From Thioalkalivibrio sp. ALJ12 (lineage in GTDB: Bacteria > Pseudomonadota > Gammaproteobacteria > Ectothiorhodospirales > Ectothiorhodospiraceae), in NCBI RefSeq assembly GCF_000378305.1, contig NZ_KB899540.1:67924-131923 (forward strand): a stretch of 64,000 bases of DNA. The letters are read 5' to 3'. The position numbers and the translations under genes were made by a program. Positions 26,891 through 36,672 of this stretch are shown piece after piece. The notes under the pieces are model-generated. The model was not told the origin of the DNA. It worked only from the letters and a program-made list of their open reading frames with translations, and made no database searches. How positions within the stretch are numbered: the first letter of the stretch is position 1; the number at the start of each line of letters is the position of its first letter.

Positions 26891-29800
26891 TCAGGCGCGC
26901 TGCGGTTCCGGCGCGGGCTGGCGATCCAGTCCCAGCCGATCCAGCAGCACCAGCATCGCAGGCGTGAACAGCAACGTCAGCGGCGTGGCGACAAACAGGC
27001 CACCGGCGATCGCGGTCGCGAGCTGCACCCAGAAGCCGGTCACCGGCGCCCCGACGTAGAAATCCCTGCCGGCGAAATCCACGGTCCAGGCCAGCACCAT
27101 CGGCATCAGGCCGAGGATGGTGGTGATCGCGGTCAGCAGCACCGGCCGCATGCGCTGGGCCGCCGCGCGCAGGGCCGCCTCCAGGGCATCCAGCCCGCGT
27201 CGACGCTGCTCGTTGTAGGTGTCGATCAGCACGATGTTGTTGTTCACCACGATCCCGGCCAGCGCCAGCACCCCGATCCCGCTCATCACGATGCCGAATG
27301 GCTCGTCGCGCAGCAGCAGGGCCAGCAACACCCCGGCGGTGGAGAACACGATCGCCGACATCACCAGCAGCGCCTGCGAGAAACGGTTGAACTGGGTGAC
27401 CATCATCGCGAGCATCAGGAACAGCGACAGCGCGAAGGCCGCGAGCAGGAAGCGCGCCGCCTCTGCCTGTTCTTCCGCCTGGCCGCGAAACCGCAGCTGC
27501 ACCTCCGGGTCCAGGTCCATGCCGGCGATGCGCGCCTCCAGCGCGCGCTGGCGCTCGTCTACCAGGTAGCCGCTGGCCGCATCCGCCTCCAGGGTGTAGG
27601 CGCGATCGCCATCGCGCCGCTTGATCAGGCCGGTGGCCGGAACCGGCACCAGTTCCGCGAAATGCGCCAGCGGCACCAGCCCGGTCGCGCCGGGAAGGTT
27701 CAGGGTGGCCAGCTGTTGCAGGTGGCGCTGCTCCGCCGGCAGGCGCAGGCGGATATCGACCTCCTCGTCGCTGTAGTCCGGGCGGTAGCTGCCGAGCTGG
27801 ATGCCGCGGGTCAGCAACTGCACGCCCTCGCCCAGCAACGGCACGTCCACGCCGAAGCGCGCCGCCTGCGTGCGATCGAAGCGCACCTCCAGTTCCACCC
27901 CGGGCAGCGGCAGGTCGTCGGTCACGTCCTCGAAGCCGCCCAGCTCGTCCATCGCACTGCGGATCTCGCGGATCACCGGCGCAATGCGATCGGCGTGGCG
28001 ACTGGAGGCCTCGACCACGATCGGCCGACCCTCTCGCGGCCCTCGTTCCTGGGCACGAAACTGCAGGCGGATGCCCGGCAGGTCGGCGGTACGCTGGCGC
28101 AGCTCCTCGATGATCGCGGCCGCCGGCGGGCGCTCGCGCCAGGAGATCAATTCCAGCTGGATCAGCCCGACCAGGTCTTCCGGGTAGTCGCCCTGCAGCC
28201 GCCCGAGCTGGGTACCGATGGTCCGCGCATAGACATGCTGGATCTGCGGCACCCCCTGCAGGCGCCCCTCCACCTTCCGCACCAGGGCGTCCGCCTCCCA
28301 CACCGACAGGTCGCCGCGCGCCTGTACCTGCACCTGCACGAAGTCCGGTTCCACCTGCGGGAAGAACTCCACCCCGCGCCCCTGCTGGGCGTACAGCGCA
28401 TAGGTGGCGGCCACCAGCGCCAGCGTGGCCGCGAGCGTCCAGACGGGGCGGCGCACCAGCGGCTGCAGCAGGCGGATGTAGGCGCGGGTCAGGCCCTGCA
28501 GTTCGTCATAGCGGCCGTCCTCGGCCGCGCGCACGTAGCGCGTCTGGGCCGCGTTGATCGGCCGGCTCTGGCCGATCACGGCCCCCAGCGCCGGGATAAA
28601 CACCAGCGCCATCGCCAGCGAGGCGATCAGGGTCACGATCACCGTGGCTGGCAGGTAGACGATGAACTCGCCGACCATGCCGGGCCACAGCAGCATCGGC
28701 GCGAACACCGCCAGCGTAGTCCCGATCGCGGTGGTGATCGGCCAGGACATGCGCTGCGCCGCGGCGCGGAAGGCCTCCCGCCGCGGCATGCCTTCGGCCA
28801 CATAGCGGTCAGCCAGCTCCACCACCACGACCGCACCGTCCACCAGCATGCCGACCACCAGGATCAGCCCGAACAGCACCACCACATTGAGCGTGAAGCC
28901 CATCAGATAGATCGCCAGGATGCCACCGAGGAAGGCCCCGGGGATCGCCACCCCCACCAGCAGCGCCGCGCGCGCGCCCATCATCGCCAGGATCACCAGC
29001 GCCACGATCAGCACCGCAGCGATCACGCTGTTCTCGAGATCGCCCAGCAAGTCGTCGACATCGCGCGCCATGTCCTGCAGGTAGGTGACCTCGACCGTCT
29101 CCGGCCAGTCGGCACGCGCCGCCTCGATGGTCGCGCGCGCAGCCGCCACCACCTCCAGGATGTTGGCCTCCGAGGCCTTGCGGATCTCCAGCGACACCGA
29201 GGGCTGGCCGTCGATGCGGGTGAAGCCTTCCGGGTCCAGATAGCTCTGGCGGACCTCGGCGACATCGCGCACCCGCACCACCGCGTCGCCCTCCACCCGG
29301 ATCGCAGTATCCAGCACGTCGTCGACATCGTCGATGGTGCCCGGCACCCGCAGCGGGATGCGCCCGGCCCCGGTGTCCAGCGCCCCAGCCGCGACCAGAC
29401 GGTTATTGCGTTCGATCGCCCGGGTCAGCTCGTCGAACGACAGCTCGAAGGTCTCCAGCACCAGCGGATCGACCAGCACCTCCATCTGCTCCTCGCGATC
29501 GCCGCCGACATCCGCCTCCAGCACCCCGGGGATCGCCTCCACGCGGTCGCGCAGGTCGCGCGCCAGACGCACCAGCGTGCGTTCGTCCAGCGGCCCGGAC
29601 AGGTTCAGCGTGAGCACCGGGAACAGCGACAGGTCGACCTCGGAGACGCTCGGGTCCTCGGCCCCGGCGGGCAGTTCCGGGCGCACCTGGTCGACCTCCT
29701 CGCGCAGGTCCGACAGGGCCCGGCGGTTGTCCCAGCCGGGCTCGAAGTCCAGCCGCACCAGGGCAAAGCCCTCGCCGGCCCAGGACTGCATCTCGTCCAC

Positions 29801-30031
29801 CCCGGGCAGGGTCTGCAGTTCGCGCTCCAGCGGGCGCAGCATCAGGCGCTCGGCATCCTCCGGACTGACCCCCGGATACGGCACGGACACGAAGAAGATG
29901 GGGATGTCGATCTCGGGGGCCGCCTCCTTGGGCACCACCTGGTAGGCGGTCGCGCCCAGTACCAGGATCAGCAGCAGGAACAGCAGCACCGTCCGGGCGT
30001 GTTCTACCGCCCAGGCGATCAGGGCCTTCAC
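26891..30031 (-). CDS. RND efflux permease (second system)
   Basis: A 1046-residue RND pump, from a separate lineage to the permease at 21997-25191. TM4 reads VVGMLVDGAVVVVE, giving a single acidic residue in a VDGA context, and TM10 reads GIVVNNNIVLIDTYNE. An FFPQVEPDFVQVQVQ segment opens the second half. It overlaps the stop of its adaptor gene by four bases (ATGA). Two complete RND pairs within 11 kb suggest active detoxification or lipid traffic. The substrate is not predictable. Confidence 0.94.
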   Translation of the reverse strand: MKALIAWAVEHARTVLLFLLLILVLGATAYQVVPKEAAPEIDIPIFFVSVPYPGVSPEDAERLMLRPLERELQTLPGVDEMQSWAGEGFALVRLDFEPGWDNRRALSDLREEVDQVRPELPAGAEDPSVSEVDLSLFPVLTLNLSGPLDERTLVRLARDLRDRVEAIPGVLEADVGGDREEQMEVLVDPLVLETFELSFDELTRAIERNNRLVAAGALDTGAGRIPLRVPGTIDDVDDVLDTAIRVEGDAVVRVRDVAEVRQSYLDPEGFTRIDGQPSVSLEIRKASEANILEVVAAARATIEAARADWPETVEVTYLQDMARDVDDLLGDLENSVIAAVLIVALVILAMMGARAALLVGVAIPGAFLGGILAIYLMGFTLNVVVLFGLILVVGMLVDGAVVVVELADRYVAEGMPRREAFRAAAQRMSWPITTAIGTTLAVFAPMLLWPGMVGEFIVYLPATVIVTLIASLAMALVFIPALGAVIGQSRPINAAQTRYVRAAEDGRYDELQGLTRAYIRLLQPLVRRPVWTLAATLALVAATYALYAQQGRGVEFFPQVEPDFVQVQVQARGDLSVWEADALVRKVEGRLQGVPQIQHVYARTIGTQLGRLQGDYPEDLVGLIQLELISWRERPPAAAIIEELRQRTADLPGIRLQFRAQERGPREGRPIVVEASSRHADRIAPVIREIRSAMDELGGFEDVTDDLPLPGVELEVRFDRTQAARFGVDVPLLGEGVQLLTRGIQLGSYRPDYSDEEVDIRLRLPAEQRHLQQLATLNLPGATGLVPLAHFAELVPVPATGLIKRRDGDRAYTLEADAASGYLVDERQRALEARIAGMDLDPEVQLRFRGQAEEQAEAARFLLAAFALSLFLMLAMMVTQFNRFSQALLVMSAIVFSTAGVLLALLLRDEPFGIVMSGIGVLALAGIVVNNNIVLIDTYNEQRRRGLDALEAALRAAAQRMRPVLLTAITTILGLMPMVLAWTVDFAGRDFYVGAPVTGFWVQLATAIAGGLFVATPLTLLFTPAMLVLLDRLGLDRQPAPEPQRA

Positions 30032-31155
30032 CGCAGGGCCCCGCCCACCGGTTCCGGCCCGGCCGCGCCCGTCGATGCCTCGGTGGACCGGGGCCGGACG
30101 GTCTCGCCCGGGGTCACGAAGCCATGGCCGATGGTGATCACCCGTGCGCGCTCCGGCAACCCGGTGACCCAGACGCCATCGGTGGCGGCGCGGATCACCT
30201 CGACTGCGTGGAAGACCACCCGGTCGTCGTCATCCACTGTCTTCACCCCGACCCGGCCGTTGTCGTCCAGTCCCATCCAGGCCGGCGAGAGCTTGTGCGC
30301 CGCGACCGTCTCGGTCGGGATCTCGACCCCGGCGCTGATCCCGGAGGGCAGCGCCTCGTCGGCATTCGGGACCTCGACCTCCACGCGGAAGGTCTGGGTG
30401 CCGACCTCGGCCACCCGCGAGACGAACCGGACCTCGCCCTCGGCGCGGCGCCCGTCCAGGAAGCGGATGCGCGCCGCCTGGCCCGGCTCCACGCGCCCGA
30501 TCTGGTGCTGCGGCACATGCACCACCGCCAGCAGCGGGTCGTTGTCCACGATCTCCGCCACCGGGTCGCCACGTGCCACGAAGTCGCCCCGCTCCGCCAG
30601 GCGCTGATTCACCACCCCGTCCACCGGGGCGATAATGCGCGTGTTACGGATATCCAGCTCGATCGCCTCCAGCTCCGCCCGGGCGGCCTCGCGCTCGGCC
30701 TCGCGGGCCTCCAGCTGGGTGCGCGACACATGGCCCTGATCGTGCAGCCGCTGGGCGGCCTCGTATTCGCTCTCGGCCCCGCGCAGCCGCGCGATCGCCT
30801 GGCGCCGGCGCGCCTCGCGGTCGTCCATGCGCAGTCGCGCCAGGGGTACGTCGGCGGCCACGCGTGCCCCGCGGGCCACCTCCCACTCGGCCACCTGGCC
30901 GGCGGTCTCGGCGCGCACCATCACGCGCAAATCCGGCTCCACTCGCCCCTGCAGCACCAGCAGGCGCTCCACCGGCTCCGCCTCCAGCGTGGTCACGGCC
31001 ACCGCCATCGGCTGCGGCTCGGCCGCCCGTGGCGCCTCGTCGGCCTCGCGCCCGAACATCCCGGAGGCGATCCAGACGATCACCAGCAGCAGGATGCCCA
31101 GCGCGAACAGCACGCGCGCCTGCCCGCGCAGGCGCTGCCACCAGGAATCAGCCAT
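30028..31155 (-). CDS. RND efflux periplasmic adaptor (second system)
   Basis: A 375-residue membrane fusion protein with an N-terminal anchor (about residues 14-34), a helical hairpin (about 105-175) and the lipoyl/barrel segment TRIIAPVDGVVNQRLAERGD. It is transcribed ahead of the permease it overlaps. There is no outer-membrane factor gene in the locus. The start ATG at 31155 is the first in frame. Confidence 0.92.
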   Translation of the reverse strand: MADSWWQRLRGQARVLFALGILLLVIVWIASGMFGREADEAPRAAEPQPMAVAVTTLEAEPVERLLVLQGRVEPDLRVMVRAETAGQVAEWEVARGARVAADVPLARLRMDDREARRRQAIARLRGAESEYEAAQRLHDQGHVSRTQLEAREAEREAARAELEAIELDIRNTRIIAPVDGVVNQRLAERGDFVARGDPVAEIVDNDPLLAVVHVPQHQIGRVEPGQAARIRFLDGRRAEGEVRFVSRVAEVGTQTFRVEVEVPNADEALPSGISAGVEIPTETVAAHKLSPAWMGLDDNGRVGVKTVDDDDRVVFHAVEVIRAATDGVWVTGLPERARVITIGHGFVTPGETVRPRSTEASTGAAGPEPVGGALR

Positions 31156-31185
31156 CGCCCCGTCTCCCCTGTGTGCCGGCTGTAC

Positions 31186-31638
31186 TCATTTGGCCCCACC
31201 GAACAGGCGCTGCCACCAGCGCCGGCGGCTGCCGGTCGGCGGCATCGCTGCCTGCAGATCCACGGGCGGGACCCGCGAGAGTACCCAGCCGGGCAGTATC
31301 CTCAGCCCCGAGGACCCGCAACTGGCCCCCAAGTGGTTCGGGTCGAAGATCTTCACGAAGCTTGGGGCATCACGATCGTCGACATAGACGATGCCGCAGT
31401 AATCTTCGTCGTGGTCCTGCCGCAGCAAGTGATCGACCTCCTCCAGGAAGCGCCGGAAATCATCCGCCGGCACTGGCGCCTGGGGCACTGCATCGCCCAC
31501 GGCATAGATAAACCAGTGGTCGTCCGCCCGTTCGCGCAGCCGCGCCCACAAGGCTTCCAGGTCAGTCCAGTGCAGCACGCCGGTGCTGCCCGCCTGGAAG
31601 CGCTTGAGAAACTCGGGTTCGGCGGACGGGGCGGACAT
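31186..31638 (-). CDS. Hypothetical protein
   Basis: About 150 residues from the ATG at 31638; in-frame starts at 31668 and 31704 are also possible. I do not recognise a family. It is acidic and soluble, with the pattern DHWFIYAVGDAVPQ, LRQDHDEDYCGIVYVDD and FVKIFDPNHLGASCGSSG. It ends in a basic, Trp-rich tail (SRRRWWQRLFGGAK) that could touch a membrane or nucleic acid. It lies 30 bp upstream of the adaptor gene on the same strand and may share its transcript. Confidence 0.65.
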   Translation of the reverse strand: MSAPSAEPEFLKRFQAGSTGVLHWTDLEALWARLRERADDHWFIYAVGDAVPQAPVPADDFRRFLEEVDHLLRQDHDEDYCGIVYVDDRDAPSFVKIFDPNHLGASCGSSGLRILPGWVLSRVPPVDLQAAMPPTGSRRRWWQRLFGGAK

Positions 31639-31760
31639 CGCGGTAACCGGTGGGGGGTGAACCGTCATCGTAGCCCGCCGCAGACTCGCTTGCATGGAAC
31701 CCACGGCCTGCGCGAGCCTCTGATCAGCAAGTACCGCTCAACCTTCCCGGCAGCCGGACG

Positions 31761-32195
31761 ATGCGTCAGCTCACCCACAACACCTCTCTCCACGCGGAAC
31801 CGGAGCAGGTCTTCGACCTGTTGAGCCATGTGCCCAACTTTGTCGATCTGTGCGACAACGTCGAGCATATCGAGCCGCTGGGGGGCGCGCGCTACCGCTG
31901 GACCATCCGCGCGGCGGGGATGAAGCTGCACTTCGATGTGGAGGTCTGCGAGGCGGCGCGCCCGGAGTATTTTGCCTGGCGCTCGATCCGCGGTATCCAG
32001 AATCGGGGCAGCTACCGGCTGAGTCCGGGCGAACCCGGCCACACGCAGGTGGAGTTCGAGCTGCAATACCGCCTGGGCAGCCCGCTGCTGGAGGCCGCGG
32101 TGCGCCGTGCCGCGAACTCGCTGGTCGAACGCGTCTCCGGTCAGTTGATGACCCGTGTGCAACGCCGGCTCGATGCCGAGAACGGGCGCGCCTGA
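31761..32195 (+). CDS. START-like (SRPBCC/CoqD-RatA-type) protein
   Basis: A 144-residue protein of the polyketide-cyclase/START-like fold, with the typical HAEPEQVFDLLSHVPNFVDL opening. It resembles ubiquinone-binding Coq10-type proteins and RatA. Usual RatA genes sit beside a RnfH-like partner, which is absent here. A role in quinone handling is the better guess but is not proven. It stands alone between opposing genes. Confidence 0.75.
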   Translation: MRQLTHNTSLHAEPEQVFDLLSHVPNFVDLCDNVEHIEPLGGARYRWTIRAAGMKLHFDVEVCEAARPEYFAWRSIRGIQNRGSYRLSPGEPGHTQVEFELQYRLGSPLLEAAVRRAANSLVERVSGQLMTRVQRRLDAENGRA

Positions 32196-32213
32196 CGCTT
32201 CAAGCGGCGCGGC

Positions 32214-33371
32214 CTATGGCGTGCGTACTGGCGTCTTGTGTCGCCACTCCCCGTATACCGAGGCCAGCACGCCAGCCGCCGCCAGAAACGCCGCGAACAC
32301 ATAGACCGAGGCGGGGCTGATGCCATCCCAGAGGTAGCCCGCGACCAGACTTCCGCTGGCACCGCCCATCCCGAATGCCAGGGAGGAGTACAGGGCCTGC
32401 CCGCGCCCTTGTAGCCGCCCGGGGAAGAAATAATGGATCAGCGAGATGGCGGCCGCGTGATAGACGCCGTAGCTCGCCGCATGCAGGGCCTGGATAAACA
32501 GCAGCATGGGCAGCGAGTCGGGTATGGCGGCCAGAAGCCCCCACCGCAGGGTGGTCAGCACCAGTGCCGCCGACACCAGGAACCAGGCGCCAAAGCGCAG
32601 GATCAGCCTCGGCATCAGCAGGAACAGGACCACCTCCGCCGCGACCCCAAGGGCCCACAGCTGCCCGGCCACCGCGCGCGAAAACCCGGCCTCCTCCAGA
32701 TACAGCGTGAAGAACGCGTAGTACGGGCCGTGGCTCGCCTGCATGAAAAAACAGGCCACAAACAGCGCGATCACCTCGGGCCGCTTGAGTACTGCCACCA
32801 GCGCCGGGACGTTGTTGTCCTGATCCAGGTCGCGCACCGGCTCGCGCACCCAGAGGGTCGTCAGCCAGAGGGTGGCGAAGATCCCGAGGACGATCCAGGG
32901 CAGCCAGGCGATGTCGATCTGGTCGAACGCCCAGCCCAGCAGCGCGACCGCCACGATAAACCCGACCGACCCCCACAACCGGACCAGCGCGTAGCGATGG
33001 GCATCGCGACCCAGCGTACGCATGGTGGTCGCCTCGAACTGCGGGAGGATCGCATTCCAGAAAAAACTGAAGGCGGCCATTACCACGGCCAGCCACCAGT
33101 AGCCGGTGTACAGCAGCACCCCGGCAAAGGCGACCACACCGCCAAAGGCCCCCCAGCGGGTGATCGGCATGTGCGCGCCGGCGCGATCCGCGAGCCAGCC
33201 CCAGACGTTGGGTGCAATGATCTTGGTGGCGAGCACGATCGCCATCAACTCGCCGATCTGCGATCCGCTAAAGCCGGCCTCGGACAGATACGGGCCCCAG
33301 AACGGCATGAACGCGCCGAGGCTCGCGAAATAGAAGAAGTAGACCGTGGACAGGCGTGCGCTGGGGATCAC
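32214..33371 (-). CDS. MFS transporter (HcaT-like PPP family)
   Basis: A 385-residue, 12-helix transporter that opens STVYFFYFASLGAFMPFWGP, the signature of the 3-phenylpropionate-type (MFS_1-like) group. The start is a GTG at 33371. The real substrate is unknown, because members of this group in lithoautotrophs rarely move phenylpropionate. It is followed downstream by a convergent START-like gene and preceded by aroC on the same strand, 45 bp away. Confidence 0.85.
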   Translation of the reverse strand: MIPSARLSTVYFFYFASLGAFMPFWGPYLSEAGFSGSQIGELMAIVLATKIIAPNVWGWLADRAGAHMPITRWGAFGGVVAFAGVLLYTGYWWLAVVMAAFSFFWNAILPQFEATTMRTLGRDAHRYALVRLWGSVGFIVAVALLGWAFDQIDIAWLPWIVLGIFATLWLTTLWVREPVRDLDQDNNVPALVAVLKRPEVIALFVACFFMQASHGPYYAFFTLYLEEAGFSRAVAGQLWALGVAAEVVLFLLMPRLILRFGAWFLVSAALVLTTLRWGLLAAIPDSLPMLLFIQALHAASYGVYHAAAISLIHYFFPGRLQGRGQALYSSLAFGMGGASGSLVAGYLWDGISPASVYVFAAFLAAAGVLASVYGEWRHKTPVRTP

Positions 33372-33416
33372 CGGAGCGGACCCCCGGCGATGCGGGCACG
33401 ACGGAGCGCGCCCATA

Positions 33417-34523
33417 TCAGTCGTGCGGCAGGTCGCGCAGTTCCGGCAGACCGGTGTCACCGACGTCGGCGTTTTGTCCGCGATGGCGCAGGGCATGGTC
33501 CATCAGCACGAGTGCCATCATTGCCTCCGCGATCGGGGTCGCGCGGATGCCTACGCAGGGGTCATGGCGGCCCTTGGTGACCACCTCCACCGGTTCGCCG
33601 GCGGTGTTGATGCTGCGTCCGGGCAGACGGATGCTCGAGGTCGGCTTGAGCGCGATGCTCGCACGCACGGCCTGGCCGGTGCTGATCCCGCCCAGCACGC
33701 CGCCGGCGTGGTTCGACAGGAAGCCGTCGGGGGTGATTTCGTCACGGTGCTCGGTACCCCGCTGGGTCACCGACTCGAAGCCGGCCCCGATCTCCACACC
33801 CTTGACCGCATTGATGCTCATCAGCGCATGCGCCAGTTCCGCATCCAGGCGATCGAACACCGGCTCGCCCCAGCCTGCCGGCACACCGACAGCCTCGACG
33901 GTCACCCGCGCGCCAATCGAATCGCCGGACTTGCGCAGGGCATCCATGTATTCCTCCAGCTCCGCGACCTTGTCCGGGTCGGGGCAGAAGAACGGATTGT
34001 CGTTGACGATCTCCGGCTGCTTCGCCTCCAGCTCGATCGGGCCCAGCTGTGACAGCCAGCCACGGATCTCGATCCCGTAGCGCTGCTGGAGGTAGCGCCG
34101 CGCGATGCCACCCGCCGCGACACGCAGCGCGGTCTCGCGCGCGGAGCTGCGCCCGCCGCCGCGGTAATCGCGCGAGCCGTATTTGCGGTGATAGGTGTAG
34201 TCCGCATGCCCCGGGCGGAAGCGATCCATGATCTCGCTGTAGTCCTTGGAGCGCTGATCGACGTTCTCGATCAGCAGGCCGATCGGGGTGCCGGTCGTTC
34301 GGCCCTCGAACACCCCGGACAGAATGCGCACCTGGTCCGGCTCGCGGCGCTGGGTGGTGTGGCGCGACTGTCCCGGCCGGCGGCGATCCAGATCAAACTG
34401 CAGGTCCGCCTCGCAAAGCTCCAGACCAGGCGGACAGCCGTCCACCACCGCGCCCAGGGCCGGCCCGTGACTCTCACCAAAGGTACTGACGACGAACAGT
34501 CGCCCAAAGCTGTTTCCCGACAT
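33417..34523 (-). CDS. aroC: Chorismate synthase
   Basis: The last enzyme of the shikimate pathway, turning EPSP into chorismate with reduced FMN; 368 residues from the ATG at 34523. Signatures include [46 protein letters not shown] and the C-terminal LKPTSSI. The frame is open far upstream (to 35699), but that extension is antisense to two real genes. No good ribosome site is visible. The MFS gene follows 45 bp downstream. Confidence 0.97.
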   Translation of the reverse strand: MSGNSFGRLFVVSTFGESHGPALGAVVDGCPPGLELCEADLQFDLDRRRPGQSRHTTQRREPDQVRILSGVFEGRTTGTPIGLLIENVDQRSKDYSEIMDRFRPGHADYTYHRKYGSRDYRGGGRSSARETALRVAAGGIARRYLQQRYGIEIRGWLSQLGPIELEAKQPEIVNDNPFFCPDPDKVAELEEYMDALRKSGDSIGARVTVEAVGVPAGWGEPVFDRLDAELAHALMSINAVKGVEIGAGFESVTQRGTEHRDEITPDGFLSNHAGGVLGGISTGQAVRASIALKPTSSIRLPGRSINTAGEPVEVVTKGRHDPCVGIRATPIAEAMMALVLMDHALRHRGQNADVGDTGLPELRDLPHD

Positions 34524-34647
34524 GCGCGATAGTGTATCCGCGCCGCGCGGTGCTGTCGCCTGTCGCGAGCCCGACCGAGCAGCAAAACCAAGATGTTTCT
34601 GCCATGATCGGCAGCGCAGCACCCATAACAAAAGACAGGAGATGGAT

Positions 34648-35154
34648 ATGTCGCGTTCGATCAAGCGTCTGGCCGCCGGTACCGCCGCCGCGGCCTGTCT
34701 GGGACTGGCCAGCGTGGCCCAGGCCGACGTGTTCAACCAGCGCATGATGAGCATGGAACTGGCCAACGACATCGCCGAGGCGGCGGTGCTGGCCTGCCGC
34801 GAGAAGGGACACCAGACCAGCGCCGTGGTCGTTGACCGCGCCGGGAACGATCGCTCCGTAATGCGCGACAATCTGGCGGCCGTGCAGACTATCCAGATTG
34901 CCGGCGACAAGGCCCGCGCCACAGTCATGTCCGGCACCAGTTCCGGCAGCTTCCGCGACAACCGCGAAGAAATCCGCATGGAGATGAACCACGTAGACGG
35001 CATCATCATGCTGGCCGGCGGGCTGCCGATCGAGGTGGCCGGCAGCATGATCGGCGCGGTGGGCGTGTCCGGTGCTCCCGGTGGTGATCTGGATGAAGAA
35101 TGTGCCCAGGCCGCGCTAGACTCGGTCCAGGAACGACTCGACTTCGCGATGTAA
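34648..35154 (+). CDS. GlcG/HbpS-like haem-degrading family protein, secreted
   Basis: A 168-residue protein with a signal peptide (residues 1-26, ending SVAQA) and a GlcG/HbpS (DUF336) domain: [39 protein letters not shown] and [14 protein letters not shown]. Some relatives bind haem or cobalamin. I choose the ATG at 34648 because AGGAG lies seven bases upstream; the ATG at 34642 touches that site. It is monocistronic by position, divergent from aroC. Confidence 0.85.
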   Translation: MSRSIKRLAAGTAAAACLGLASVAQADVFNQRMMSMELANDIAEAAVLACREKGHQTSAVVVDRAGNDRSVMRDNLAAVQTIQIAGDKARATVMSGTSSGSFRDNREEIRMEMNHVDGIIMLAGGLPIEVAGSMIGAVGVSGAPGGDLDEECAQAALDSVQERLDFAM

Positions 35155-35222
35155 TGCCATTGCAACCCCAGGGATCGGGGCGCGCGGCCAGGGATGGCCG
35201 CCCACCCGCGTCCGGAGCTTGA

Positions 35223-35678
35223 ATGGAAGACCCTCTCGCCAATCAGAAGACGGTTCCCGCGCCCGGCGTACGCCGGATCCGCCCGCAGGAGGCGCATCAG
35301 CGGCTGCAGGAGCGCCCGCGCGACCTGCTGATCGACATCCGCTCCACGATGGAATTCCTGTTCGTCGGGCACCCGCAGGGCGCCATCCATATCCCGTGGA
35401 TCGACGAACCGGACTGGACCGTGAATCCTCACTTCGTGCCCCAGGTACGCAAGCTGCTGCTGGGCGGGGCCGAGGATCACAGCGAGGATGCCCCCGCGCT
35501 CTACCTGATCTGCCGCAGCGGCAAGCGCACGCTGGCCGCTGGCCAGGCCCTGGTCGATGCCGGTATCGAGAACGTGTACTCGGTGGAAGAAGGTTTTGAA
35601 GGACCGCTGGACGAACACCACCAGCGTTCCACCCGCGGCGGCTGGCGCTACCACGGGCTGCCCTGGGAACAGTGCTGA
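35223..35678 (+). CDS. Rhodanese-like sulfurtransferase
   Basis: A 151-residue single-domain rhodanese with the catalytic cysteine C97 in the loop ICRSGKRT, and an aromatic-rich ending ([13 protein letters not shown]) that contains a terminal cysteine. No signal peptide, so it is cytoplasmic. In sulfur oxidisers such proteins commonly move sulfane sulfur. The GGAG five bases upstream supports the start. The terminal Cys could form a second persulfide site; this is inference. Confidence 0.88.
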   Translation: MEDPLANQKTVPAPGVRRIRPQEAHQRLQERPRDLLIDIRSTMEFLFVGHPQGAIHIPWIDEPDWTVNPHFVPQVRKLLLGGAEDHSEDAPALYLICRSGKRTLAAGQALVDAGIENVYSVEEGFEGPLDEHHQRSTRGGWRYHGLPWEQC

Positions 35679-35708
35679 GCGAGTCAGCGCCTGACGCAAC
35701 TGAACTCG

Positions 35709-36119
35709 CTAGCGGTGATACTCGCCGGCGCGCTCCGGCTGGTACTCGACGGCCTCGATGCGCACATGCATCTTCCCGCCACCCGGGCGCGGCCATTCGA
35801 TCTCGTCCCCCTCGGACAGCCCCAGCAGCGCACTGCCCACCGGCGCCAGAATCGACAACGTGCCGCCGCTCTCGTCCACGTCACGCGGATAGACCAGCGT
35901 CAGCGAGAACTCCTCGCCGGACTCGATCACCCGGAAACGGACCCTGGAATTCATCGTGACCACCGAACCCGGGATCTCGCGCGAATCGACGACATCCGCG
36001 CGGTCCAACTCGGCCTCCAGGTCGGCCTTGCCGGGAAAGCTGTCGTCCGGCAGCGATTCCAGCAGCTTGTCCAGGCGCTCCATGTCCGTGTTGGAGACGA
36101 CGATCTTCGGATTACTCAC
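35709..36119 (-). CDS. rnk: Nucleoside diphosphate kinase regulator (GreA/GreB C-terminal family)
   Basis: A 136-residue Rnk-like protein from the GTG at 36119 (GGAG nine bases upstream). The helical N-terminus (DMERLDKLLESL) precedes a GreA/GreB-type C-terminal domain (VYPRDVDESGGTLSILAPVG, LLGLSEGDEIEW). Rnk binds RNA polymerase but lacks the long coiled coil of Gre factors. An in-frame extension to 36191 is unsupported. It is convergent with the rhodanese gene. Confidence 0.9.
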   Translation of the reverse strand: MSNPKIVVSNTDMERLDKLLESLPDDSFPGKADLEAELDRADVVDSREIPGSVVTMNSRVRFRVIESGEEFSLTLVYPRDVDESGGTLSILAPVGSALLGLSEGDEIEWPRPGGGKMHVRIEAVEYQPERAGEYHR

Positions 36120-36265
36120 CTTTACACACTCCAATAAAGCAGAACGCGCCCCCACCGGAGGCGCGCTGAATAAAACGGGGACAAATCCCAAATCGGAGAA
36201 TCAGACCCGAGAGTAGCCAAGCCCCGGCCAAAAAGCCATATCAGCCGCGACTGGCATTCCTGCGA

Positions 36266-36610
36266 TCAAGTCTGCGTGTCACGCCACGCCGAGTAGCCAC
36301 CACGCAGGACCCGGGCATCCATTCCCATCGCGCGCAGACTGTCCGCCACCAGCTGGGACCGGCCACGGCCCCCGCAAAACACCACGACGGGCTGCTGGGG
36401 GTCCTGCATGTGGGATTCGATGCTGGCCTCCAGCTTGGGCCGGGGGATATTCACCGCGCCTTCAATACTGCCTTCGGCCGCCTCCTCCGGCTGGCGCACA
36501 TCCACCAGCAGAAAGGACCGCCCAGTTTGGCGCCAGTCGACCAGTTCCGCGGGGTCCAGATGCGGCAGCTTTTCTTCCAGCTCCGCGATGCGTTTGTCGA
36601 AAAGACTCAC
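36266..36610 (-). CDS. Rhodanese-domain protein
   Basis: A 114-residue rhodanese from the GTG at 36610. The catalytic cysteine is C79 in the loop FCGGRGRSQ, and the fold marks VDVRQPEEAAEGSIEGAVNI are clear. The N-terminal 25 residues form a short helix. It lies 62 bp after the thioredoxin/NnrS-like fusion gene, same strand, so it is probably the last gene of that operon and a sulfur-transfer partner of its products (inference). Confidence 0.9.
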   Translation of the reverse strand: MSLFDKRIAELEEKLPHLDPAELVDWRQTGRSFLLVDVRQPEEAAEGSIEGAVNIPRPKLEASIESHMQDPQQPVVVFCGGRGRSQLVADSLRAMGMDARVLRGGYSAWRDTQT

Positions 36611-36672
36611 TGTCAGCGGCTCCGTTGAAGGCCCATGCGCAACATTCTACCGCCTCGGCAGAAGCAGGACCC

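Noticed and set aside
27662-30607. A 981-residue open frame on the plus strand opposite the second RND permease
   Set aside because: It is antisense to a full-length RND gene; the long frame follows from high GC. The His/Gln/Arg-rich translation has no domain.
34524-35699. Upstream extension of chorismate synthase to 760 residues
   Set aside because: Chorismate synthase starts at MSGNSFGRL. The extension is antisense to the HbpS-like and rhodanese genes.
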